Part shown: one piece after another, positions 29,901-35,000 of the stretch
Numbering within the stretch: position 1 is the stretch's first letter
How the letters are laid out: the number at the start of each line of letters is the position of its first letter
NCBI GenBank assembly: GCA_963402885.1
Contig: OY727094.1
Location: forward strand, 27,034,501-27,098,500
Length of the DNA: 64,000 nucleotides
Source: Antedon bifida
Lineage: Eukaryota > Echinodermata > Crinoidea > Comatulida > Antedonidae
Direction of reading: 5' to 3'
Made by a program: the position numbers and the translations under genes
Notes under the pieces: model-generated
The model's input: only the letters and a program-made list of their open reading frames with translations
Database searches by the model: none
Told to the model about the DNA's origin: nothing

Positions 29901-32051
29901 ACTCTAGGCCACATTCACTAAGTAATTGGTGTAATCTGACTCTTCAAATTGCAGATATTTGATACTCTTCTAGATATTAATTGTTGTTTACAGAGTGTAA
30001 CATTAGTGCCACTATTCTCTGCATTTAGTCGCCTGTCTTGATAATAACAACCAGCCGTGCATATTCAACATGTGTCCGCACTGTGTAAAATTGATCGATA
30101 AGTTTTGTCGTGAGATTGCATGTTTACAAATTGTAAAGTGAAACTTTAAGTGTGAAAGTGTAAATCCAATTTATTGATACTGTACTCTGTTTAGTATTCT
30201 TAACATGCAATGGTGGGATTAACCTGTGACTATGTTTTATGTTTTCCTAGAAAGAAAACTAACTGTCTGCTACGATAGGATTATATTAACCCGTAGCTGT
30301 AGTTGATGATATAGCATTATGGAATTTGTAAATTTTAATGACTTTATTAAGTAATTAAATGTTTTATTCAGTAGTTACTATAATTTGTAAAATTAACATT
30401 ATAGAACTGACTTTTCAATTTGAAAGAACAGAAAAATTAAATCATATGCAGAGATCTGAATGTGTAAAGTTGCCGAAGGATTTCAAAGAGATTAATCAGT
30501 TAGAGGAAATATGGCAAATGTGATCATGTTACAAAACAATATAGATTATCTGATCCTAGAAAGTAGGAAAAAAAACTTTTGCTATTTTTCCCCTGACTGT
30601 AATAAAAAGCTCATGAAAGTTGTCATTCTAAAATAACTGCTTTCAGAAATTAGAAGATGGTCCTTCGAAAATGTTTGTGATAAAAACTAACAATTAAAAA
30701 AATAATAATTGTCAGCATCAGGCTGATATTGTAAATAAGACTAATATTTTGTTTTGGTCTCTTAGGAAAAGCGCTATATAAATCAATATTATAATAATAA
30801 TATTAATAACATGCAATGATGGGATTAAACTGTGACTTTTCTTTTATGTTGTCCTAAAAAGAAAATGTAACTATCTGCAATGGTGGGAATAGAGAAACCC
30901 GTAGCTCTGTTTTGTTTTTGTTTTTTGTTTTTTTCCCCAAAGTTCATTATACAGCAATTTGTAAATTTTAATGGATTTATTAAGTAATTAAATGTTTTAT
31001 TCAGTAGTTGGTATACAATTTGAAAGGATAGACAAATTAAATTGTATGCAGAGATCTGAATGTGTGACACGTAAAGTTGGACAAGAATTACAAAGAGATT
31101 GATATAAAAAGCTCACGTTTGGTAGAAAGTTTCCAAAATTCCAAAATAACCTATATTAATCGCTTTTGGAAACTAGAGGCTGCGAAACTTACAATTAAAA
31201 AGATAATAACTTTCAGCATCACGCAATAATTAGTAGACCAGGTGTAAACAAGAAAGAAAAAATAAAGGATTGTTTGAATAAAATATTGTAATGGCAGCAG
31301 TATTTTTCACAATTTTATCATTTTCTTTTCATATGTATTTATAGGTTCGATTCCCTGGCTTATCGTAGCAGAGTTATTCTCTCAAGGACCAAGAGGAGCT
31401 GCTGTAAGCGTAGCATTCTTCATTAATTGGTCAGCAAATTTCCTAGTTGGATTGACCTTTCCGTTCCTACAGGTATGTGGTGTTGATTTATATATCCAAC
31501 CAAGTACTGTAATGCTTATTCAATGCACCAGAGTTCATTTATCCGCTATATATTTGTTTTTCCCTCTTGTTGTGTTTGTATTGTCCTGTAGCGTAATATT
31601 ATAATTATTTATTTTTTATATTATTATTACAGTTGTCTGATCTTTTTGACTTTATTTATTATTCATTATTAATTTTTTAAACCAGGTTTAAAGCTCCCCT
31701 GAGCTTACTTGATTTTCTGCCAGGCTTTGAATCTAAGTAATTTAATAATTTAAATAATAATCTAAAGTATTAATTTGTTTTATGGATTGCGAAATAAAAA
31801 TGAATGAATGAATGAATATTACGTTATACCTCATTATTATTTATGTCTGTTTCTAGAAATCATTGGATGCATATGTTTTTGTTATCTTCATCATTTTACT
31901 TGTAATCTTTTGGCTGTTCACGTACAAGTTCTTACCTGAAACAAAAAACAAAAGTTTTGAAGAAATATCTGCAATTTTCCGCAAAGAGGCGGGAAAAAAA
32001 GATGAATACGTAAGTATGGCTCCGAATGAGAAACCTGAAAATCAAATATAA
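2864..32051 (+). CDS. Facilitated glucose transporter, class I GLUT-like (SLC2A family), 5'-partial
   Basis: A plasma-membrane facilitative hexose carrier of the major facilitator superfamily. Nine coding exons are present: 2864-2988, 5137-5277, 19065-19202, 20308-20495, 21051-21161, 22288-22389, 29266-29341, 31345-31472 and 31857-32051. All have AG/GT borders, and junction phases agree throughout (1,1,1,0,0,0,1,0). They encode about 401 residues from TM3 to the stop. Family motifs run in order: [39 protein letters not shown] (QLS marks class I glucose carriers), [35 protein letters not shown] and [11 protein letters not shown]. Residues matching the GLUT1 sugar-site glutamines and the TM10 tryptophan are present. 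Exon lengths of 188 and 102 bp match vertebrate GLUT exons as I recall them. Exons for the start and TM1-2 lie outside the window. Class I membership is likely, but the exact orthologue is not decided. No frameshift or stop was seen. Confidence 0.95.
3368..3478 (-). mobile_element. tRNA-derived SINE, - strand
   Basis: Read on the - strand, it has an A-box-like TAGCTTGGTGGTTAACGTG and a B-box-like GGTTCAATCC about 45 bp apart, the internal RNA polymerase III promoter of a tRNA-derived SINE. A second copy with the same GTGGAG-TTGTGGCTTGGTGG head lies at 29,540-29,744, also on the - strand. Confidence 0.75.
3480..4640. other. Intron sequence, no gene seen
   Basis: AT-rich intron. A short LINE-3'-UTR-like stretch ends near 4,280 in GAATAAATAATGAATGAATG. 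Nothing else is supportable. Confidence 0.4.
4655..5108 (+). mobile_element. LINE ORF2 C-terminus and 3' UTR
   Basis: The left part reads [21 protein letters not shown] different frame then continues as [43 protein letters not shown] and [12 protein letters not shown], followed by a stop. This matches the C-terminal tail of non-LTR reverse transcriptases ('F.ES.LTFS...WFG', 'SGRR.RS...R...SFFP.AI'). A ~120-bp 3' UTR follows and ends in ACAATAAATGATA. It is one 5'-truncated copy with a frame change between the two blocks, inserted just before a GLUT exon. Confidence 0.82.
5137..5277 (+). CDS. GLUT exon (TM4-TM5)
   Basis: Acceptor ATTTTACAG and donor GTAAGC flank 141 bp. The first two bases complete a glycine codon. 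It reads [20 protein letters not shown], then [20 protein letters not shown]. It carries the VPMxxxExxP signature and the TM5 glutamine equivalent to GLUT1 Q161. Confidence 0.96.
6240..6615. repeat. AT-rich tandem repeat, ~110-bp unit
   Basis: Just over three units contain GAGAACCAATCATGATTAAT, then ATTAAATCCAGATGTTGTAA and TGATTTTGCC, then an A-rich AAATATAAATAAAT run. The same unit recurs in fewer copies at 8,456-8,600, 9,932-10,175 and 11,731-11,975, inside each 1.8-kb unit. Confidence 0.85.
6805..7018 (+). mobile_element. Short interspersed element with ACCTCCGCC start, copy 1
   Basis: Runs from ACCTCCGCCAGGTTATGTGG to TGAGTGCCCTTCTAGTT. The core is GTGAGTTAGCAGGATTACTC, followed by AAAAAGTTATTGCC. 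Further copies lie at 10,377-10,585 and 12,176-12,392, a partial one at 8,700-8,793, and a divergent one at 27,715-28,290. It is non-coding and probably a non-autonomous DNA element. Its superfamily is not resolved. The right part is followed directly by the TA-flanked MITE. Confidence 0.6.
7021..7859. mobile_element. Tc1/mariner-like MITE with TA target duplication
   Basis: An 835-bp insert (7,023-7,857) has terminal inverted repeats CCGTATATTTCGGTGTATAA at the left and the reverse complement at the right, about 26 bp long. It is flanked by TA on both sides. The empty site is preserved in the paralogous unit at 12,395-12,410 (GAAGTATATCATTTC), which proves the TA duplication. The phrase GTGCGTCTTATACA recurs inside at 7,083, 7,757 and 7,814 as subterminal repeats. 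It has no ORF. Assignment to Tc1/mariner rests only on the TA duplication. Confidence 0.85.
7905..9579. repeat. First, rearranged copy of the 1.8-kb tandem unit
   Basis: Positions 8,820-9,579 are nearly identical to 10,613-11,378. The left half is shortened and carries part of the foldback repeat. It is the oldest and most disturbed of three units. Confidence 0.7.
8842..9170 (+). mobile_element. SINE-like element with GCGCTATATAAAT tail, copy 1
   Basis: Begins near a B-box-like GGGTTCGAGGCCCATTCGCC, passes a CTTCTCAGATAAGGGCTATA body, and ends in TGGCGCTATATAAATTG, a tail typical of many marine-invertebrate SINEs. The A-box half is not recognisable, so the copy is probably 5'-truncated. It is repeated at 10,635-10,965 and 12,437-12,767 because the whole unit was duplicated. 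Confidence 0.6.
10377..10585 (+). mobile_element. ACCTCC element, copy in second unit
   Basis: Same element as at 6,805, with the variant start ACCTCCACCAGAGTGGCGAG. It ends in CCCTTCTAGTT at about 10,582. Confidence 0.6.
10635..10965 (+). mobile_element. SINE-like element, copy in second unit
   Basis: Near-identical to 8,842-9,170. It was carried along by the unit duplication rather than inserted independently. Confidence 0.6.
12176..12392 (+). mobile_element. ACCTCC element, copy in third unit
   Basis: Same element as at 6,805 and 10,377. It is followed by the uninterrupted target GAAGTATATCATTTC, which serves as the empty site for the TA-flanked MITE at 7,021. Confidence 0.6.
12437..12767 (+). 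mobile_element. SINE-like element, copy in third unit
   Basis: Third copy of the element described at 8,842, slightly more diverged (GGGTTCTAGGCTCATTCGCC at its left). Confidence 0.55.
13130..13440. repeat. ~250-bp tandem duplication, later split by an insertion
   Basis: The block AAGCAATTGAATTACTAT .. TTTTTACAGTAAGG .. GATTTATGTTATAAATAATG at 13,175-13,385 recurs as 13,405-13,440 plus 15,036-15,180. The second copy is interrupted by the element at 13,441-15,037, which gives an internal empty-site comparison. Confidence 0.8.
13441..15037. mobile_element. 1.6-kb non-autonomous DNA element with hairpin ends
   Basis: The limits come from comparison with the uninterrupted copy at 13,190-13,240. 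The left end has a hairpin AACTCGTCAC..GTGACGAGTT-like stem followed by AGTTATCCGC. The right end is a perfect 32-bp palindrome containing ATCCGCTTGG and CCAAGCGGAT. The body is unusually rich in GACGTCA and GCGCG-type steps compared with its surroundings. No ORF longer than ~60 codons was seen. A terminal hairpin just before CTAA recalls Helitron-like elements, but the left end does not show the usual TC start, so the class stays open. Confidence 0.6.
15004..15035. repeat. Perfect 32-bp palindrome at element end
   Basis: The half-site AGTTATCCGCTTGGTA is followed immediately by its exact reverse complement with no spacer. As single-stranded DNA or RNA it would form a 14-16-bp hairpin. It marks the right border of the element beginning at 13,441. 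Confidence 0.92.
16291..16655. repeat. 121-bp tandem repeat, three units
   Basis: TTCTAGTGCGCATTATTTTA starts at 16,311, 16,432 and 16,553, exactly 121 bp apart. Each unit ends in GACGGTTAAAATGTTATGAT. The third unit lacks one internal TATTAATAT step. The high identity indicates recent expansion inside the long-TIR element. Confidence 0.93.
16905..17670. repeat. Diverged ~160-bp tandem repeat, five units
   Basis: Successive units start with TATGGATTTGCCCRAAT at about 16,913, 17,068 and 17,243, then with related forms at 17,403 and 17,563. They share CATGGA, GGAAATATAAGGGGTGA and CTCGATCCTTAAGGAAC blocks. The last two full units are the most similar. Simple ORFs across them are repeat artefacts. 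Confidence 0.8.
18593..18799 (+). pseudogene. Orphan SLC17-like transporter exon inside GLUT intron
   Basis: A 207-bp open stretch is flanked by a good acceptor (CTTTTTTTAG) and donor (GTAAGC). In phase 0 it encodes 69 residues: [20 protein letters not shown], then [14 protein letters not shown], then [15 protein letters not shown]. This resembles the TM2-TM3 segment of SLC17 organic-anion transporters ('FNW....QG.ILSSFF', 'GGWLA.K(F/Y)GG', 'LTLLTP.A'). The usual 'YGY..TQ' part is replaced by ISNSCS, so the copy looks degenerate. Included in the GLUT transcript it would give an immediate in-frame TAG, so it is not a GLUT exon. It could be a relic of a duplicated SLC17 gene or a poison exon. 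The family call rests on motif memory. Confidence 0.5.
19065..19202 (+). CDS. GLUT exon (TM6, PESPR loop)
   Basis: Acceptor TTGTTTTAG and donor GTTTGG flank 138 bp. It reads [20 protein letters not shown], then [20 protein letters not shown]. The PESPR motif that follows TM6 in all GLUTs is intact. Read-through past the donor soon meets stops. Confidence 0.95.
19313..19674. mobile_element. piggyBac-like MITE (TTAA target), copy 1
   Basis: Terminal inverted repeats AGATGTATTGTCCCCC and GGGGGACAATACATCT are bounded by TTAA on both sides (19,313-19,316 and 19,671-19,674). TTAA duplication is the piggyBac hallmark. Non-coding, 354 bp between the TTAAs. Family copies lie at 38,373, 42,129 and 47,466. 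Confidence 0.85.
19755..20275 (+). mobile_element. LINE ORF2 C-terminus with hairpin 3' UTR
   Basis: One frame reads [20 protein letters not shown], then [20 protein letters not shown]. This is the conserved C-terminal end of CR1/L2-type reverse transcriptases ('R.....[11 protein letters not shown].....FK..FK'). The 3' UTR holds GAGGAGCCT .. AGGCTCCTC, a stem-loop usual in such LINEs. A GAAATAAATAAATGAAATG tail follows. The copy is 5'-truncated. Confidence 0.82.
20101..20224. repeat. Near-perfect 46-bp inverted repeat
   Basis: The left arm 20,101-20,146 (ATTGTGTTATATTATTTATA .. GAGGAGCCT) pairs with the right arm 20,173-20,224. The only difference seen is a 6-base insertion in the right arm. 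The loop is 26 nt. The inner 9 bp is the LINE 3' stem-loop. The extension to 46 bp is far longer than needed for that. Confidence 0.9.
20308..20495 (+). CDS. GLUT exon (central loop to TM7, QLS motif)
   Basis: Acceptor TTCTCCCCAG and donor GTAATG flank 188 bp. It reads [20 protein letters not shown] through the cytoplasmic loop and ends in [17 protein letters not shown] in TM7 is the class I glucose-selectivity motif, and the QQ pair corresponds to GLUT1 Q282/Q283. Confidence 0.97.
20645..20893 (+). mobile_element. LINE/CR1-like 3' UTR fragment
   Basis: A GAGGGTCC .. GGACCACCCTC stem-loop is followed by AAATATTGTTGAAATAAAAT and an AAAT-rich tail, the usual CR1/L2 3' end. No coding part remains. 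Confidence 0.6.
21051..21161 (+). CDS. GLUT exon (TM7-TM8)
   Basis: Acceptor TTTATTGTAG and donor GTAAGG flank 111 bp in phase 0. It reads [20 protein letters not shown] and continues to [13 protein letters not shown] is identical to vertebrate class I GLUTs. Confidence 0.96.
21395..21798. mobile_element. hAT-like MITE with 8-bp target duplication
   Basis: The insert 21,403-21,790 begins CAGACCTCCCAACT and ends AGTTGGGAGGTCAG. It is flanked by the direct repeat CCTTAAAC at 21,395-21,402 and 21,791-21,798. An 8-bp duplication and CA(G)-starting ends are hAT hallmarks. Non-coding, 388 bp. Confidence 0.87.
22039..22201. mobile_element. PIF/Harbinger-like MITE (TTA target), copy 1
   Basis: Inverted ends AGCTCTGTCTACACTATC and GATAGTGTAGACAAAGCT are flanked by TTA on both sides. 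The interior ATATATGGACATGATGATGT is shared with copies at 40,768-40,919 (TAA flanks) and 39,927-40,043. A 3-bp TWA duplication is typical of PIF/Harbinger. Confidence 0.82.
22288..22389 (+). CDS. GLUT exon (GRRTL loop, TM9 start)
   Basis: Acceptor TTTATTGTAG and donor GTATTG flank 102 bp in phase 0. It reads [20 protein letters not shown], then [14 protein letters not shown]. The D-K-x-G-R-R-T-L loop between TM8 and TM9 is intact. Confidence 0.96.
22500..23700 (+). mobile_element. LINE ORF1 and 5' UTR relic
   Basis: A putative start ATG at 22,828 gives [20 protein letters not shown] and soon meets a stop after a 4-base ACTG duplication. The next frame is then open from about 22,945 to 23,664. 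That frame has a coiled-coil ([20 protein letters not shown]), then [46 protein letters not shown] and VWSIDGRI. This order (coiled-coil, RRM-like domain, C-terminal domain) is that of ORF1 RNA-binding proteins of L1/Tx1/CR1-type LINEs. The upstream 300 bp, with AGGCTAGGCC motifs, is probably 5' UTR. No ORF2 follows, so the element is truncated or deleted on its 3' side. Confidence 0.8.
23700..24920. other. Intron sequence downstream of the LINE relic, 3' flank of the nested gene
   Basis: AT-rich. On the - strand an AATAAA lies near 24,716-24,721 and could serve the nested gene that ends at 24,922. Nothing else is recognisable. Confidence 0.4.
24922..26157 (-). CDS. Nested single-exon membrane protein with repeated tyrosine motifs (adaptor-like)
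   Basis: An intact 411-aa protein not recognised as a named family. The start has a strong context (AAAACATGGC on the - strand). Residues 4-24 form one hydrophobic helix after only a few residues, followed by [10 protein letters not shown] very short outside part and a basic inner flank with a cysteine imply a type III orientation, possibly palmitoylated. The long tail is charged and probably disordered. Residues 266-350 hold four ~22-residue repeats centred on [27 protein letters not shown] and VYHLPNDTF, spaced by ADQ(I/V)Q-type linkers. Other tyrosine sites are YLTPM (194), YVPM (372, a YxxM PI3-kinase SH2-type site) and YMNT (390, a YxN Grb2-type site). The layout resembles transmembrane adaptors such as LAT or LAX, with no claim of homology. 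It lies in the large GLUT intron, antisense. Strong coding retention suggests a real gene. Confidence 0.75.
   Translation of the reverse strand: MAKELIIAVISTIIGTALLYKIFSMCYKKFFKRQYIDYVPDDSEHGDNVVFESDCSETCGSNLHIKDTDFPEKQDEDNERGRKPSNSLLRRIGFPNFIHIGMKLSERRVSHGARHLSTFNPSGKRKDDTKLQMEKNPLAIQDNKQNADDNVSERRCGQEHEKTIKQVFVEVHKPSAPLDISGTKVEEHEFEDLYLTPMIGHDSINFRSKMSNHLSKSEDILHKKDKCKSSESLEQNFILTSDYKQRDNMLPSASMDNLLCTNRSPEEGLVYSVPKESYLADEVQESPVYHLPNETYSLDNDLADQIQDIPTYHFHNERYSTGTDSADQVPESLVYHLPNDTFSTSSYNTYSDTECATDTADAAVSNFEHDTYVPMRPTKKPIFDMNECFYMNTPLDKTSQKRTIKYIIKKK
26160..27710. other. Intron sequence and probable 5' flank of the nested gene
   Basis: AT-rich sequence with no recognisable exon, RNA gene or repeat family. 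The promoter of the nested - strand gene should lie in its left part, but no clear TATA or CCAAT arrangement was picked out. Confidence 0.4.
27715..28295 (+). mobile_element. Divergent copy of the ACCTCC element
   Basis: Contains GTTAGCAGGATTACTCAAAA and AGTTATTGC as at 6,880. At the right it ends with GAGGTATGCACTCTCGGAGTG, the family's usual end block. It is longer than the copies in the 1.8-kb array and may represent a fuller member. It has no ORF. Confidence 0.5.
29266..29341 (+). CDS. GLUT exon (TM9-TM10 start)
   Basis: Acceptor ATTTTTCAG and donor GTAAAT flank 76 bp, starting in phase 0 and ending after one base. It reads [20 protein letters not shown], then FALGPG. It matches 'SYLSIVAI..F...F..GPG' of GLUTs. 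Confidence 0.95.
29540..29744 (-). mobile_element. tRNA-derived SINE, - strand, second copy
   Basis: Read on the - strand it starts GTGGAGTTGTGGCTTGGTGG (A-box region), with GGGTTTAAGCC as the B-box. It continues through GTCACATGTCAGGATTTTTT. It ends near GTAGAGCATCTTGTGTATAT. Same family as 3,368-3,478 and longer. Confidence 0.78.
30205..31225. repeat. ~600-bp imperfect tandem duplication in a GLUT intron
   Basis: GCAATGGTGGGATTAACCTG .. ATGCAGAGATCTGAATGTG at 30,205-30,470 recurs at 30,811-31,065. The AAAAAGCTCA .. AACAATTAAAAA block at 30,605 recurs at 31,108. A short GCGCTATATAAAT SINE tail lies at the junction (30,750-30,812). Non-coding. Confidence 0.75.
31345..31472 (+). CDS. GLUT exon (TM10-TM11)
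   Basis: Acceptor TATTTATAG and donor GTATGT flank 128 bp, with the first two bases completing glycine. It reads [20 protein letters not shown], then [18 protein letters not shown]. The TM10 tryptophan and the ELFSQGPR loop are identical to GLUT1. Confidence 0.97.
31620..31830 (+). mobile_element. LINE-like 3' end with (GAAT)n tail
   Basis: A GGTTTAAAGCTCCCCTGAGC .. CTGCCAGGCTTTGAATC body is followed by AATAAAAATGAATGAATGAA. This is the pattern of a LINE 3' UTR with a simple-repeat tail. No coding part is present. Confidence 0.5.
31857..32051 (+). CDS. GLUT terminal exon (TM12, PETK motif, C-tail)
   Basis: Acceptor CTGTTTCTAG starts the final exon in phase 0. It reads [20 protein letters not shown], then [20 protein letters not shown]. 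It ends with a short hydrophilic tail ...NEKPENQI and TAA at 32,049-32,051. The tail has no PDZ-ligand end like that of GLUT1. Confidence 0.95.
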   Translation, partial: KSLDAYVFVIFIILLVIFWLFTYKFLPETKNKSFEEISAIFRKEAGKKDEYVSMAPNEKPENQI

Positions 32052-35000
32052 CCTTTGATTTCTGCGTGTTTTCGTTGTCTATTGTAGACTATGTTAATTG
32101 CCACTACATTATTTATCCAAACTTAAAAATATCTTATGACACTGACAGTTATATCTTTACTATTACAACAGTATTTGTTACACATACTGTTACAATCATT
32201 CAATCAAAATGACAGGAATTTATTTAGGTGTTATATTATAATAATATATATAATATTAAATATTATAGTATTTTATTTCAAAATACCATTTGAATACTAG
32301 ACTTCATATCATGTGGTCATTTTGTTTCATTCAATGGTAAAGTAATATTAAATAGTTCTATTGAATTGCCAGCTTGTTGGTCATGCGATAGACTCTATAA
32401 ATCAACACCCCTTTCACATTACTATTAAAACTTGTGAGTTTTACACACCGGAACATCAACACCGGTGTTACAGTATGTTTTGTAAAAAAAAAAATCTCTC
32501 CATTCCATACTAGTGAATATATGGTTGTTTAACTTAACAGCTTTGGTAATGTTGATTTTGGCCAAAAACAGTGCCAATACCTACTTTATCATTCATGAAA
32601 CATTTTTGCCAGTGTAGCAATATAGCCAAAAATATCTTATTTCTACATATTCATAAACTGGTGTAGTAAAACAAAACAAAATCAGTACAAAACTAAATTT
32701 CCAAATTCCAATTGAATTTATTGTTACTGGATTTTTTTTAATGAACACGTTTCTTTCCTAATAATCTTTATTTCAACATTAAAAAGTATACTCGAAAAGG
32801 TCATGTTGTAGGTCAGTAAAATACGTTGAATCAAACAAAATGTAGTATTTACACTTAAGAGGTTTCTGAAATGGCTACAGTAAATGAAATGAAAAAAACA
32901 AAACATATCTTGAGCAACCAATTTCAATTTAACCATTCTCATTCTCTACAAACTGAATATATACTACGACGCCGTTTCTAAGAAAAGCAATCAAGTGTTG
33001 GGCTTATTGCAATATAGACGTTCTTTTATCTTTTTCTGTGTAGTTATGATACTGTTTAAAATAAGAAATTAATTAAGAACAACGCACAAACGAATGCAAT
33101 GCAACTAATAATATATATTTATACCAATGATCAATTCTTTCAGTTTTGTAGGTATTAAGTTTACCTAATAAGTCACGGACGAAGAAGTTTAATATTATGA
33201 GGATGAATGTGTTTTGAATAGGTTAAGATATTGTCCCTTAATAATTTAATGAATTATTTACAGAAATATTTTATGGAATAATGACCGTTATTTCAAATGT
33301 TTTAATTTAATGGTGTAGTGATGGCTAAAAGTAGTGGAAACTGTGTCGGCTATCGATTTTTGCGACGATTGGGGACTATGTCATGTTAATTCATTGGGCG
33401 CATGTGGAGATATTGGGATGTGCTTCCTTGCTCCCCACATCTAGGTCCAGACGACGACCGACCCCAAATCAATTGAAAGCTATTTAGTGGTAGTTATAAG
33501 TGTGCGCTTCGGATCGTATTCGGCAATTCTTTAAGATTCTAAAACTATTTGTTAATTTTGTTTTTCTTTTTCTACTTTTTGGTAATGCTTTATATTTTGG
33601 TAATTTTATTTAATATTGTTTTTAAAGTAAGGAAGAATATATTTGAAACTGTAAAAAATAAAATCCAATTCAGCTTTAATATAACGTAAATACATTTGAT
33701 GTATTTCAAAAGTTTATAATTAAAACTTTAATCAAATAAGAACAATAGGTTTATTTATATAAGGTAAAGGTAAATGAATGAAGGGATAGAGGGTAATAGG
33801 TAATAACAACGTAGATATGCATTGGTGCCTAATATAAAGTAGGGAATATTAAGTAAAATAATCTCGCTCTTCCCTGATATTAATTACTATGACTGAAACT
33901 GTTTCGTACAAATGAAATCTAACTATTGGATATTATTATCATTTAATAACTTTGTATTATAGGCTATACACAGAAGATGCAGTGTAAATATTTGATTTAA
34001 TCCCATTGTGTGAGCAAAGATCAATATGATATTATTATAAATATATTTTAATATTATTTAGTGTTTATTTCTGGTATTTATCACTAATAATGCAATCTGA
34101 ATTTAATTGGACACAATTCAGTGGTTATGTTGATAAATTCTCGCACGGAAGGTACCGGTACTAACTGACATCCCTGACCCATTTTTCATCAGTTTTGATG
34201 ACTTATAAAACGACGTCTTGTGGGTGCTGTCACAGATTCATGTTAAATCCTCCTTGGTTGGACCAAGGAAGGATAACAATGATCAGTGTGCCAAAAACGT
34301 ACTTATTATCATTGTATGACAATCGTGTAAAATGACGTCAAATGCATGACTTTCACAAATGCATGATAAATCCTTAATATTTAAGCAGGGAAGATAATGA
34401 GTGCTCAAACATTACATTATTATATTCAATATAATACTACATCTATTATTTACGATGGTCAGTGGATCGATAAACGCACCATTCTCATGGTTGATGTATC
34501 TGAAATCAGATCAAGACATTCATGCCCACTTTAGCGTAAGATAGTTCTGTTGGCTACTCTAAAATACACAATATATCAATTCAATTATCCCTTAAGACAA
34601 AATCACCTTGTTAGAAGATACTGTATATTTATTTTTGGCCTTTCATTTGGTACCTATAATTTCCTGGAACGAGAAATTGTGTATACAGTACTGTACTGCA
34701 TTTTTAGAAAAAAGTCTATCTTATTGTTAGTTGTTTTTTTTTAGTTTTTAAGTTTGCTTTTAATAAAAAATGTGTAAACCATAAAATGAGAAATTAATAT
34801 ACGATTCATAAAGTACTATAAATTTGGGCATTTCCTTTCTTTAAAGGTTGTTTTCCACTACGCGAATTTACGTTATACCGCCAACAGATCGCTAGTGGAA
34901 AACGTGCTTGAAGGTGACTGTTACTATCTAAGTTTTAAAACTGTACTATTTTACTCTACTTTTGTTACACTTATATTTTTGTTACACTTAAAATTAAGTA